A program made the translations under genes and the position numbers. The notes beneath the pieces were generated by a model. The model was not told the origin of the DNA, did not search any database, and saw only the letters and a list, made by a program, of their open reading frames with translations. DNA of 64,000 nucleotides from Spongospora subterranea f. sp. subterranea. Taxonomy: Eukaryota > Endomyxa: Phytomyxea > Phytomyxea > Plasmodiophorida. The stretch's first letter is position 1; the number at the start of each line of letters is the position of its first letter. The stretch covers positions 1-64,000 of the forward strand of contig JAUGWO010000042.1 in NCBI GenBank assembly GCA_049724395.1, read 5' to 3'. Positions 23,216-36,511 of the stretch are shown here, piece by piece.

Positions 23216-25684
23216 TCATAGAATATCGTCGTCTGTTTGTGTTTGTGCCTGAGCTGTATCGACCTTGGTTTGGGTTGAGCCGAACGTCGTCATCGACCGA
23301 TTATATCGCTGCGATATGATCTGGCCGAGGCGTAGGTCGATGGGCAACCTTGAGTTAACGGCCCGGCATATCTGTCGGCGTAGGGCAGCGTTGCGTTGGC
23401 AATCAGCGATCATGGCGTGGCGTCTCAAGCCGAACGTCAGCGTTTGTTTGGCGATTTCGGTCTGAGTGTGTTGGGCTGATAAACGGCATTCGTTGATCGC
23501 TAGTTGATGGGCCGACAATCTCACACATTCTTCCCCGATCGCCTTCCCAATTCTTTCACCCGATTCAATCAGTTCAATCGCAATCCGTCTTGATTCCAAC
23601 ACTCCATGCTCAAGATTCCGGTACACGAATTCAATCAATCGAATAAGTCCCGACCTATCAAAATTCGATTATTTTTCAGAGCAAAGCTGGTTTTGTGAAA
23701 AAAAAAACTAGAGGAAAAGAGTGATGTAAAGTCGTGTGATTGATTATAAGATGGTATTTGATGACCTGTCGACTAGAAGGTCATATTGAGTTTGTCGCTT
23801 TTCCGTCATCTGCTGATGTCGAATTAATGATTGAGCCCTTAATCCATCTATACTGCTGTCCGATTTTATCCTGGCCATATTGTGTTCCTGATCCATCTCG
23901 TCCCGTTTCGCTGCCAGATCTCTCAGGCGCCCTTCGCCTGCCACTCTCTGCCGTTCCAACAAACTAATGGCGTCATCCGATTCTGTGTTCAGCTCCTGTA
24001 TCTCAACCTGAACCCTGTCTATATCGTCTTTCGCCCTTCTCATCGCCGACGTCCCCGTTGTGAGTTTCGACAGGAGATCTGTCCTTTGTCGTTGCCGTTC
24101 TCTATCCCTTGCCATAATGATGTTCTGTGCCTCTTTCTCCTGTTTCATGATATCCTGAGCCTGTTCGATCTCTATCGCCAGTTCCTCAGCCCTCCTCTGA
24201 CACTGCTCTATATTCCTCGTCTCCTGGTCCATCACCTCCCTATACCCATCCTGTGTCGCCATGTTCCTGGTCACCACCCCATACACTATCTGTATATGCG
24301 ATCGCGTGTCCTCTATCGCCATCATCCTCCTTTCCCTGATCACCTCCCTGTTCCTCCCTTCCCTCCTCCTCCCCTCCCTCAACCGCTCTAACGCCCGTTC
24401 CTGTTCCTCCCTGGCCTTGATCACCCCTCCTCACCCGCCCCTCCATCTCTGGTGTCAATCCCCCCGACACCCTCTCTATCCCTTCCTCAAACTCCCTGAT
24501 CCGTTCCCTGATCCCCTTCACCTGCCCCTCCATCTCCCTCACCCTCATTTTCCCCTCATTATTCCTCTCTATCCACCGCTCCATCTCCTCCCCCGCTCTC
24601 TCAACCGCCCTCCCTTTCCTCCTCACCTCTCCTCTCACCCTCTCTATCTCATCCTCCACCCCTTCTGGCACCTCCTTCATCATTCCGATCATATTCTGGG
24701 TTAGATTCAGGTCCGCCCTCATCTCCATTTCCCGTTCTTCTCCCTTCTCGACATCATTCCTGATCCGTTCCTGCTCAGTTTCCGCCGCCACAGCGACACA
24801 TGTAAACCGATCATCGTCCTTTTTTAATCGAAGTCCCAACGCTTCGGCATCAGACAGCTGTTGTGCGACTTGTTCCCTCCACTCGATAGCGTCCTTCGTT
24901 AATCTTTGTGCTTGTTCACATTCCTCGTTCAAGATTACAATCCTCTCATCTAAGGCGACAACGTCCGCCCGAAAAAATCGGCCAATGATTTCGCTCCATT
25001 AGCCAACATGCTCTTAACCATTGTATGATGTGCTACCATTCTCTGCATTGCCCCTTGCATCGCCCCGACCTTGATCTTTAGCCGATCCAGGTCAGCTCGT
25101 CGGCCAGCTCTGATCGAGGCTATGGTCGTTTCGCTAATCTGCCCTTTCAATATGGAAATGGTCTCACATTGTTGGCTGATATCGCGTTTCCTATTTTGGT
25201 ATTTCGTTGAGTGATTCAAAGCCTCAGATTGGGTTGCGTTCACTTCTAGTTGAAGGCTGGCATTGCGTTCCAAAAGGCGATTTGAGATGATGAGTTCTTT
25301 GACGACAAGTTCATTTGCCGTTTGCAACCGGGACAGAACCTGGCGATACTGGGCTGATATCTGCCCAGCTTGTTCATAGACATGATTTAATCGAATACGG
25401 GCGCTATTTTCACGCGATGATAGCGCTGCCTGGTCCAGCTCAAACTGACGATAGCACTGACAGCGTCTATCTTCATTATCGCGAATTAACGCACTGATCT
25501 CAAGCTCGAAATCACAATCCGGCTGACATTGATCCAGGAGGTAGGAGAATAATCGCCAGAGAAGAGCAGTCAACTGAGTTGGATATGATGTTGCATTGCC
25601 AACCTCACTAATGATGTCGTGAAAGCCAACGCTGTAGACCTGCAACAGAGTTGATAATCTGGCAGCGTCACACGGGGACATCAT
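23216..25684 (-). CDS. Long coiled-coil protein of unknown family (about 800 residues)
   Basis: ATG at 25684 opens a partly globular N-terminal region of about 60 residues. Almost continuous heptad-type, Glu/Arg/Gln-rich sequence follows over four blocks: 25684-24950, 24932-24240, 24424-23744 and 23638-23216. An intron from a GTCATC donor near 23767 to an acceptor at about 23655 (GATAG) joins the last two. Between the other blocks the frame changes by one base, at a six-T run (24972-24977, coding sense) and at a four-G run (24424-24427). Single-base corrections there restore one continuous coiled coil, so assembly indels are likely. A kinetochore, centrosomal or tethering role would fit such a protein, but nothing seen proves any of them. 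The 24300-24700 part is strongly purine-rich on the coding strand. Confidence 0.55.
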
Positions 25685-25726
25685 GATTGAGTCCCCGAGT
25701 ACAATTGACCGATCCTCAGTTTATTA

Positions 25727-27510
25727 CTATGGCTTCCATAAAGCAGCAAAGGGATCAGCGGGAACGGCTGGCTTTTGAAACGGATCATTAGGCAAGCGTT
25801 GAGGAGTCTGTTGCTGTGGCTGAGAAAATGGATTCTGTGGATATGCTTGGCCGTAAGGTGGCATTTGATTGTACATTTGAGGTTGCATTGGCGCTGGAGG
25901 ATATGCACCTTGCATGGGCATATGTTGGAAAGGATTTCCCCCTCCCATTACGGGTTGTTGCTGAGTGTAACCATATGACTGAAATTGCTGATCGACTTGA
26001 GCATATCCGTATGGGTTTGTCTGACCCAATTGCTGGTGCTGCTGCGGAAATGGCTGCTGATAAAACTGATTTGTCGGCTGCTGCGATGGGACAGGAAAAA
26101 TTGCCAAATCTGAGGTCACAGGCCTGTTGCTGGCTGCGATCTCAGCAAGTGTTTTGCTTGGGGCAGAACCAGTTACGACTTGAGGTTTTTTCGGCGGTGC
26201 ATGAGCTCGGAGGTCTGAAACGTCAATTAAGTTGCTTCCAACGTTCCAAAATCTGAAAATGTTTGTTGTTTAGACATTGCTGGAAAGTACTAAGTGCGAA
26301 AAAAAAATACCCTTTATCATTATCATCGTCTGATCCAATTTCTAAAGCGTCATCGAACGCGAATCCATCCGTTTCTGGGGTGCCACGAGGAGTCGTTGGA
26401 TCTATAGGCGTACCGTGAAAGATTTTCCCGCCCTATAGCACCCATTAATATATATATACAGTACACGTAATCAGGCAGATCAGCATACGGATTCGATTGA
26501 AAGTGATGGATGTTTTTGTTGAGCATCGCTACCGAGGTTCATGGCGGAAAACCAATCAACAGGGGCCGAACCTTGTCCAGTTAATAGGTCTACTTCTCGC
26601 GTGGTGGTCTATAAGATCATCATCAGATATAATATTGAATGAATACAAAATGGATCCTACATTAGCCATTGCTTGTGGTGCCTGGGATGCCATGACATCC
26701 TCTTCATCAGAAAGAGAAGAATCAAAAGATGCTTTCTCCGCCACCTTCTTTTCCTTCTTTTTCTTATCCTTTTTCTCTTTCTTTTTCTTGTCTTTGACCC
26801 TTTCCGATTTACTACTTTTCCGGGAATGCCTTTGGTTACCTTCCGCTATTATTCGGCATATTAGAGGACCAGAACATATTCGCACATGGCTAATTATGCT
26901 TACCATAACTCTGATCGTAACTAGCCTGACTAGCAGGAGTCTCTGGAGCGGTTTTAGAAGCCACGTGATTGCTCGGGCTGTCAAGTTCTGAGTTCTGGTC
27001 CTCATTATTAGCAGCGCCACTTCTATAATTTCGATCATAACGATCGACTTGTAGCGTTTTGTCTCCTCGAGTTCGCTCTTTTCGCATTTTCTCTAGCGTA
27101 TCCTCATTGTTCAACAATTCCAAAACTTTTTTAGCTTGACCTCGTACTTCACCTCCAACATCCTCGTGTTCTCTATAAAATTTGTATCCCGTCAACCTCT
27201 TGACCACGTTCTTCTTCGTTCTCATATCGCGAACGAAACGGTCATCACCATGAACCAGTAAATAATCAGTCAAAATAAGACCCTTCAAAATATGTGACGG
27301 CTGGTGCAAATCGGTGATCCTTTTCCAGAGTATAGAAAACATGGAGTTATACGAATAGCGGTCACGAGTATCATGGGCGATTCTTGCCAGCAAACGCTCA
27401 TCCGCGCCAACCGGATCGTTCGATGTTGCCTCTCTAACCCGTAGCTGCACATCATCGTAATCCATTGCGACCTCTTTCACGCCTCGGACGAACTTTTTTA
27501 CTTGATCCAT
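25727..27510 (-). CDS. Epsin: ENTH-domain clathrin adaptor
   Basis: Four exons (27510-26904, 26845-26661, 26432-26311, 26252-25727) splice in frame to 479 residues. The ENTH domain fills residues 1-150: MDQVKKFVRGVKEVAMDYDD, YNSMFSILWKRITD and WKRITDLHQPSHILKGLIL-type helices. A lysine-rich linker follows. Then comes an acidic stretch with LIDVSDL, a clathrin-box-like motif, and a Q/P/Y-rich tail with NPFQ, NPFS, DPFQK and DPFAALW. These are EH-domain (NPF) and AP2 (DPF) binding signatures. Epsins bind phosphoinositides, bend membrane and recruit clathrin at the plasma membrane or TGN. No ubiquitin-interacting motif is evident. The next gene upstream on the same strand is an auxilin-like protein. 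Confidence 0.9.
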
Positions 27511-28454
27511 GATCGGCGATAACGATGGGATCTAGACCAGCAATACAAACGACCTCCGGCCGATACTATTTCAATATCGGTTGTGATATAAACAGACACA
27601 ACTAGGAATCTCTATCTCATCCACTTGTACAGTAATGTTACAATGATTGCCCCTAGGCGGCCAACACTATAGCGGGGCAGAGGTGCTCAATGCGGATACT
27701 CAATCACGATATCAATTACTCAAACTTACACACAGGATTACAGTTATAGGGATGGATAAAAGGAGGCCTCGCGCTGGTCAATCACTCAGTGACAGTCATG
27801 ACTGTGGAGGTCGCGCACTGTCATGTTCTTCCTCTCGGCTTTTCGGAGTTTTATCACCGTACAAGCCCACATTTCGCCAGCAACTGTACTGCACTGTCGA
27901 ATAATTCGGGTCCGATGATGTGTAGCTGCTTGGACCCGGTCACCTTGAATTCGATCTCATGGCGTACAATCGTACTACTGCGCGTTCCCTCATATTGTGA
28001 GGGATTCAATGAACGTCTCCACCAAAGCTATCACAGCAATGCTCTGTCCTGTGAAAAGAGTGAGATAATCGGTCCTAGAGTTCACGATATTGGACGAAAA
28101 TGCGTTCCGTTTTTAACAATGAATTGATGGTAATCAGTTGATGAATGTCGGTGACAACAGATAAGTGTCTAGATTGAGCGTGTCAATAATCTGCATCATT
28201 CAATCTCATGTTTTACTATATCTATTATGGTTAGCACTGAAACAAGTTGTTGAATTTGGGAATACATTCGCTGTTTCCCGGCGACATCTCTCTGGCATCC
28301 ACAAACTGTGTTAAAGGAGTTAGTCGCTGTTTTTAAAATGCCAAATTACTGTAGCTCGTATACTGTCAACCATAAAAAACCGCTGGTTCCCGTACATGCC
28401 ATAAAGGAAACCATTAACAGATGAAATTGAACAACGTGTCTCAAGTTATATACA
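27511..28454. other. Intergenic stretch without a recognised gene
   Basis: Overlapping frames at 27647-27904 and 27789-28127 (plus) have no family signature and lack splice partners. The stretch lies between epsin's start and the stop of the auxilin-like gene, so it should include the epsin promoter. Confidence 0.4.
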
Positions 28455-30059
28455 CTATGATTTTATTGAACTTCTGATATCGTGGAAGCTTCGGAATCTG
28501 TTATATGATTCGTTGACTGCCTTGAATGTTTCTTCAGCCCGATATCGGGATTCCAACAGATCGCCTATATGTTTATCGGGATGGATCTTGAGCAGGGCCC
28601 GTTTATAGCTTTTACTCGTTTCTTCAAAGGTGGCAGTCGCTGGCAAATACGGCGCTTGGCCGGGAACGGCTCGATTAACGTTGTTCAAAAGCCAGCGAAG
28701 GCTTCTGTTTTTTCTCCATTCTTCGACCTCGCCAATAATCTAATGATTGTAAATTTATTGTCGTGTTTCTTATAATAGAAAACATACCTGAGTTCGAAGG
28801 CGCTCGTTGTCTTCTCTCTCAATTCTGATTTGCTCTTCGCGATGCCTTTGCGAGCTTCTCTTCTCTAGTAGAGCCAGTAGTTCATGACGCTCCATGCAAT
28901 GCATCTCGACATTTCCCACACCCATACTCCTCAGCTGTTGTTTCAGTTCGCGAATTGGTGTCCGTGCTAGCTCTGGGTCGCCGCCGGGAGTCTGAGTTGT
29001 ATTGCCAGAGTTGGGCTTGTTGGAGCTTGCGGGCCTGTATGATTTCCACTGATTGTTGACATCTTTTTGCATCATCTCCCACGCTTTCTTTGCTGCGGTG
29101 ATGGGATCCTCCTGAGATTTTTCTGATCTCATTTCCCGACGCCTCTCCCTTTCTTTCTTTTTCCGAAGACGCAATTCTTCATCGTAAAAGAACCGTTCTA
29201 TTCGAGATAATTTATCCGGGTCGATACGCTCTCCCTCTGTGAGTTTTGTCCTTACTTTGGCGGCAGCGGCAGCCACAGGATCCGTTGCAGGTGTTTGTGC
29301 AGATTGATGCGGTTCGGTCAGAGACGGCAACGAACCAGAATTCAGAGAATTGGGCAGCGTTTTAATCGGGAAACGACGGTTGTGATGAAAACTGACCGGA
29401 TCGTCCTTTACATTCTGCGGTTCAGGAACCTCATAATGCGTTTGTTGCTTCTCCATCCTGGGCACACTTGGCTCGTACACCTTTCCCGTCCCTTTCTCAT
29501 CTTTGTTGTTGAGACGGCGATGTCTTTTGTGTTCGGCCATTCCAGGCACAGCAACTGATTTTCTGGAAGGCGGTTTGCTGTTGGAAGGAGTTGACGACAT
29601 AGACTGTTCTGAGAGCCTTCGGGAAGGAGCTGACCCGACCGTGTTTGCTGCAGCCTTGGCGTCAGCAGCTAAACGGTGCAGACGCTCTTCCAGGGTAGTC
29701 ATCATCCGAATTCTATCGCTAGTTGAGGTTGACGACTGCGGCGCAGTACGACGCCCTTCCTCCGGGCGACAAACGGCTTTCCGAAGTAAGCGATCGACTC
29801 GAGCTGCTGATGATTCAGCAGCTGCAGTATGGCGTTTTGGTAATGAAAACAAGTCGGCAACATCGTGCTCGGCTCGAGATGATATCAAGGGGTCTGCGTC
29901 GACATCTACCCCATTCCAACGGCGCTGACTTTTCGCCCGAATGGAGTCGGCCCTATTCTTTGCTTTCGCATAACGTCGGCGCCATTCGCTTACCAGGCGT
30001 TTATAGCGAATCGGTGGAGCACCATGTTCCAGTGGAACCGAAAAAATCGGTGGCAACAT
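28455..30059 (-). CDS. Auxilin-like J-domain protein (clathrin uncoating cofactor)
   Basis: Exons 30059-28788 and 28727-28455 flank a 60-nt GTATGT-AG intron and give 514 residues. The long N-terminal region is basic and low in complexity, with an SAP-like segment (RELKQQLRSMGVGNVE, then HELLALLEK) and a charged coiled coil before the splice site. The C-terminal exon is a J domain of the auxilin/GAK type: SLRWLLNNVNRAVPG, SYKRALLKIHPDKH with the HPD triad, and RAEETFKAVNESYNRF. Auxilins recruit Hsc70 to strip clathrin from vesicles. No PTEN-like or kinase domain is present, similar to plant-type or yeast Swa2-type proteins. Adjacent to epsin on the same strand. Confidence 0.82.
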
Positions 30060-30333
30060 ATTGGCCCGTGCAACTGATATGTTCTAATCCAGGAGTACCA
30101 ATAGGCGATCAACAAATGTGGAATCTGGATAAGATACTGTGATGTAAGAGTAAACCACCCACGACGACTATATATTACAATTCAGGGTGGAGAAGCCATG
30201 ACGTAAATCACAATGGAAATGTTGAATGGTCATGGCGAAACAGTTCAACACCTGTTGTCGTGTGACGCCATCTAGCAATGCAGTTGGTCACAGAATATTT
30301 CCTGAGTTTCTATATTAGACGACACATTTGATA

Positions 30334-30888
30334 TCACGATCGAGCGGGATCCATCTTGAACTGCTGCCGTTCAGTTCGCTTTCCGGCTTCCAACAGGAAT
30401 AGCGTCGAACTCATGGCAATCGTCAACATCGCAGCTGATAACGCTCCCGTCTTGACACTATTCGCTGGTGGAAAAAACCGTTAAGCATATTGCTGCTGCT
30501 GTTTGAACCTCTAGCATTACCGTGTAAACCTAGACAGGCTCCTGCAGCTGAACAAGCCGCCGTTTGTGACCAAATACTATGAGACCCGGGTTTATCCCAG
30601 CTTCGAGTCAGGTTCCTGGCAATGGAGTACGCTGCACCCGATGACGCCATAAGAAGTGAATATCTCCCGACATTATGCAAAGTATTCTTAATGTACGTGC
30701 CGCGATTCAGTTCACTCGATGTATATCGATTAGAATGGAAAGACTACCTGAAGAAACGGTTGTGAATGCCCAGGACGTCCTGCTGGCAAATCGGACCAGA
30801 TCGCTTTTAGAGTTCCGACTACAGTTCCAATCCCAGCTCCAAGGATAGTCGTGCGAACAGGATCTAGCATGCCATCGTCTTTGCCCAT
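30334..30888 (-). CDS. TIM17-family inner-membrane protein, probable complex I subunit B14.7/NDUFA11
   Basis: Exons 30888-30748, 30686-30521 and 30464-30334 with introns of 61 and 56 nt give 145 residues in frame. Start is the ATG at 30888. Four glycine/alanine-rich segments follow the TIM17/22/23 superfamily pattern: TTILGAGIGTVVGTLKAIW, MASSGAAYSIARNL, AACSAAGACLGL and VKTGALSAAMLTIAM. The closing GALxAA block and short length fit NDUFA11, the inner-membrane accessory subunit of NADH dehydrogenase, better than the protein-import channels. The auxilin-like gene follows downstream on the same strand. The superfamily is firm and the subunit assignment moderate. Confidence 0.68.
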
Positions 30889-31728
30889 CTGTCCGTTGAT
30901 TTTGCCCACCAATCGTGGCTGATGAGGTCGGGAGAATCGAAAATACCAACGGGCTGACCCTGACCGAAGGATGTTTCGTTACACTTACTCTTCGGTACAC
31001 TTACTCTTGATTGGGGTTCAGACTGGCGCACAAATTTAATTCCGACTGTGAAAGCAGCCACATGAGTCAGGGATGGCGGGCCGGTTCAGAAACCAAGAAA
31101 TCACTGTGATGATCGTTTAGTGATTGGTCTAAAGTTCCCATCATGAATTCCAAGCATGTTGACCTTTGGTATCAAAATGCGGTGAGCATGTCATCAATAT
31201 GCCAGAGAGTGGTCAGCATTCGAAAACCGTTCTTTAGGAATTTGAGAAAACAGCCCCGGTTAAGATGCCCTGACGAAGTCTTGATCGGCTCTTTCCACGC
31301 TGCATCAAAAATATTTGACGAGCTGGAAAGATATCGATGAATTTGATTCCAGAGATACGAGCTTTTGTCTGTTGACAATCGTCCAATCCCATTGCGTGTG
31401 GCAATTGGTACTCGATGATTACGGGTACATGTCTGCATAATGAATTACTCTCAACGTGCCTCTGAAGATTTGTCCGATAACCTTTGAAACCCAAGCACAC
31501 ATGGATAATGCCGAAAATTTGAACTTTTTGGATATCCTACGAACCGCTTTTCATGCGTATTAGTAGGCAACTATTCGTGATACAAACCGTGATGCACATT
31601 ATTGATCGTAAAAATGCAACTACAAATATATCACTGTTTATGTGAGGCACTCCTTTCCGCATAATAATTCTTTCAACTGTTCCATGTGTTCAATGGCAAA
31701 CTCCTGGATTAATTTGATCATTTTAATG
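30889..31728. other. Stretch without a recognised gene
   Basis: Frames at 31143-31340 (plus) and 31172-31500 (minus) overlap and carry no family signature. The left part should hold the promoter of the complex I subunit gene. Confidence 0.4.
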
Positions 31729-31767
31729 GGTCCCATAATGAGGCCGTGTACTTTGTCAGATATATAA
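31729..31767 (+). promoter_or_regulatory. snRNA-type promoter of U3 copy 2: upstream element plus TATA box
   Basis: GGTCCCATAAT at 31729-31739 and TATATAAC at 31761-31768 repeat the blocks before U3 copy 1. The distance from GTCCC to TATATAA is again 31 nt, while the filler between them is unrelated. Confidence 0.75.
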
Positions 31768-31793
31768 CGACTGACAATTGGTTGATGATGATC

Positions 31794-32016
31794 AAGATCA
31801 TACTTGTACAGGATCACTTCTATAGTGATTTCACCTGTCTAGTCATTCCCAAAAATGACAGATCTACCCAACCTGGACGATGATCAATAGGTGCTCTCGC
31901 TTAGCGTGAGGCTGGGCTCTGTTCCATATCATATCATGATAGGAATGGGCGCCCACGATGACCGTATTACTTGCCATCATTCCGGCTTGTGATTGCGGGA
32001 GCACCATTCTGACAGG
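31794..32016 (+). ncRNA. U3 small nucleolar RNA, copy 2
   Basis: By eye it is identical over all 223 nt to the U3 gene at 996-1218, with the same 5' domain, box B, box C and box D. The 3' flank stays nearly identical for another 34 nt or so (to about 32050) with two or three differences, then diverges. The 5' flank matches back to the TATA box with only single differences. No T-run follows the RNA, so a Pol III terminator is not apparent. Confidence 0.88.
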
Positions 32017-32050
32017 TTCATCATATCAAACCCCATAATTAATCAAAACG

Positions 32051-32652
32051 AATGCCATTCTCCCCTGGTTTCAAAGCTTGGTGTTTCAGATTGGTTAAGT
32101 ATATCTTCTGAGAGTTCATAGTTGGTTCGTGACGCTGTGCTCTTTTTCGCGACGCGTGACCAAGGTTTAACCAAAGAGGCGTTGCATGACGCTATCGTCA
32201 GAAGTGGGGCAGGTCAATTTGACGAACGCACAAATTCTTCATTTTTGGCGCAATCCAGATGCAATTGATTGTTAAAATTCGCCATTGACTCTAGTCACTT
32301 CTTATCTTAGAACTTGATGAAGGAATTGTACATCGGGCAGCTTCTCAGAGTAAATAGACTTTATTTTTTCCATTTCGTTGGATACATAAACTTCGTATCA
32401 ATTTGTCTCGATGACGAGGTGTTTTTTACAAAATGTTCGTGATGACGTCGTTCCGGTACCTTAATACATTACGTGGATGGTATTTATAAAAACCTCAGGT
32501 CAGATGAAAAGCTAGCATTGCGATCCTCAATCCCAATCTAGATATTTGACCGGCGGCGCGTTGGTTCCCGGTGGTGCAAGTCAAGCGAATCGTGAAGTCC
32601 ATGCTCTTTAGAGCAAAGGAACGGTGCCAACCAATTTGCGACTCTGTCGTCA
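32051..32652. other. Intergenic stretch without a recognised gene
   Basis: About 600 nt between the U3 gene and a small open frame. Nothing recognisable on either strand. Confidence 0.4.
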
Positions 32653-32916
32653 ATGTACACAGTCGACGATACATGGCAAACGTCCACACGTCGAAGTCAA
32701 ACAAAATCGAGAGCTAATGAGGATACGATTATCCCAGAGCTGGCCCTATTTTCCTGGCACGGAAGCGAACTGACATCGAAATCGACGGTATTCGGTGAGA
32801 AACAATATCAAGCTGCAACATTCATTTTCCCAAACAAGCCAATCGATCCATCCACAAAGCTGCTGTCCTTCAGGGTTCCACTAAAGCATCTGGAGGGCGG
32901 CCAGTGTTTTCTGTAG
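32653..32916 (+). CDS. Small open frame of unknown function (87 codons)
   Basis: ATG at 32653 begins MYTVDDTWQTSTRRSQTK. The later part, with ELALFSWHGSELTSKS and KPIDPSTKLLSFRVPLK, looks protein-like and could be a small protein or a lone exon. No family is recognised. It ends 165 nt before the PAM16 start on the same strand. Confidence 0.3.
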   Translation: MYTVDDTWQTSTRRSQTKSRANEDTIIPELALFSWHGSELTSKSTVFGEKQYQAATFIFPNKPIDPSTKLLSFRVPLKHLEGGQCFL

Positions 32917-33080
32917 GCCCGTTTTTGATTACGGCAACGAGAAGGAATGACAGGAGGCCGCAGCCCCGCAGTAAAATCCAAAGGTAGAGTCTTGCAATGT
33001 ACACTAGGCGCAACGGTAATGCAGTGATGCGTAACCCCATGATGCAGTTTCACAGTTCTCGTTCTCGCAATCGTTTGCTG

Positions 33081-33578
33081 ATGGCGTCACCGCTCGGACG
33101 GCTGATTGCCCAGCTACTTGTCGTGGGCACTTCAGTAGTCAGCAAGGCATTTGTCCAAGCCTATCAACAGGCAGTTGCCAGTAGGGTTTTTTTCGCTCAT
33201 CGAAAATTGTGGTTTTGATGTGATGCATGTAGACGCCGGAAGGCAAGGTGGGACAAAAGCTGCTGCGGCAAGTTTATCACAGGCGCTATCAAGGAAGATT
33301 CAAGTTGATGAGGCGGAAAAGATACTAAATGTGACGAAGGGTGTCACCGAAGAACAACTTGAAAAAGTAAAGTTTCTTGTAGCAATTTTCGTGTTTCTCG
33401 TTATTCATGGCGCTGATCTTTTCAGTCATTTAACCATTTATTTGATGCCAACAAGGTGGAGGACGGTGGTTCATTTTATATTCAGTCGAAGGTGTATAGA
33501 GCATATGAATGTCTCAAACTAGATATCCAGTCCAAAGCGGGGGAATCTTCAAACAAGACAATAAATTCGTCTAGATAG
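33081..33578 (+). CDS. PAM16: Mitochondrial import motor subunit PAM16/TIM16 (Magmas)
   Basis: Exons 33081-33180, 33233-33366 and 33426-33578 with introns of 52 and 59 nt give 128 residues ending in TAG. The N-terminal hydrophobic segment LIAQLLVVGTSVVSKAFVQA matches the conserved start of PAM16. The degenerate J-like domain reads VDEAEKILNVTKGVTEEQLE, FNHLFDAN and GGSFYIQSKVYRA, as in yeast and human homologues (ILNVSxLxxEEVxKNYEHLF, GGSFYLQSKV). The HPD triad is absent, as expected: PAM16 binds PAM18 and restrains its stimulation of mtHsp70 at the TIM23 channel. Length is normal. Confidence 0.92.
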
Positions 33579-34084
33579 TCTTATCTTACTGTAAATCTGC
33601 CCTGCTATAGATAATGCAACTTTATGAAAAATAATCAATATTTTCATGCTATACAGTTTTCAAAATTGCAAAGTCAGTCTCAGCTAGCAATTTTTCTTGA
33701 TGATGAACGTCGCCTATCCTGATCAGTGATCTGTCATTGGCCAAACTTTTAAAATGTCAATCCCGATCATTTTTACGATATGTTGTTTCCTCAACTGAAA
33801 AGGCCAATCCCGGTTCAATTATGTTATCTCCCCAACTCAAGGGGCCAATCTCAATCACTGCAATATGTGTTTCAACAGCTTGAGGAGGCCAATCTCAATA
33901 TATTTCAGTGATCACTGACTGGAATTGAGTGGGTGAAACCGCCCAAGCCCGGCCTGCCCTGCCTGGTACCACCACTGCCCAGGCCGACCCTGATAAGATT
34001 CAAGAGCGATTATCACTTTGAATCATTTCCTCGCCGCAAATCAGTCAACGGAACTAACGATCGTTTCCTTTTGATATTCTGATC
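33579..34084. other. Intergenic spacer with short repeated motif
   Basis: No gene seen. GGCCAATC followed by YC recurs at about 33801, 33842 and 33889, each after a CAACT/CAGCTTGAG-like block. These are weak direct repeats of about 45 nt. Confidence 0.4.
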
Positions 34085-36420
<2,336 letters not shown>

Positions 36421-36511
36421 ATAAAACGTACAAAAGACCCAAATTTCCAGAATCGCGATCGTTCAATGGAGTGGAAATATCTCAATAAGAAATCATCAGT
36501 ACGTAATTGCA

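Noticed and set aside
24240-24704. Pro/Leu-rich plus-strand frames opposite the coiled-coil gene
   Set aside because: Low-complexity mirror of the Glu/Arg-rich coding strand.
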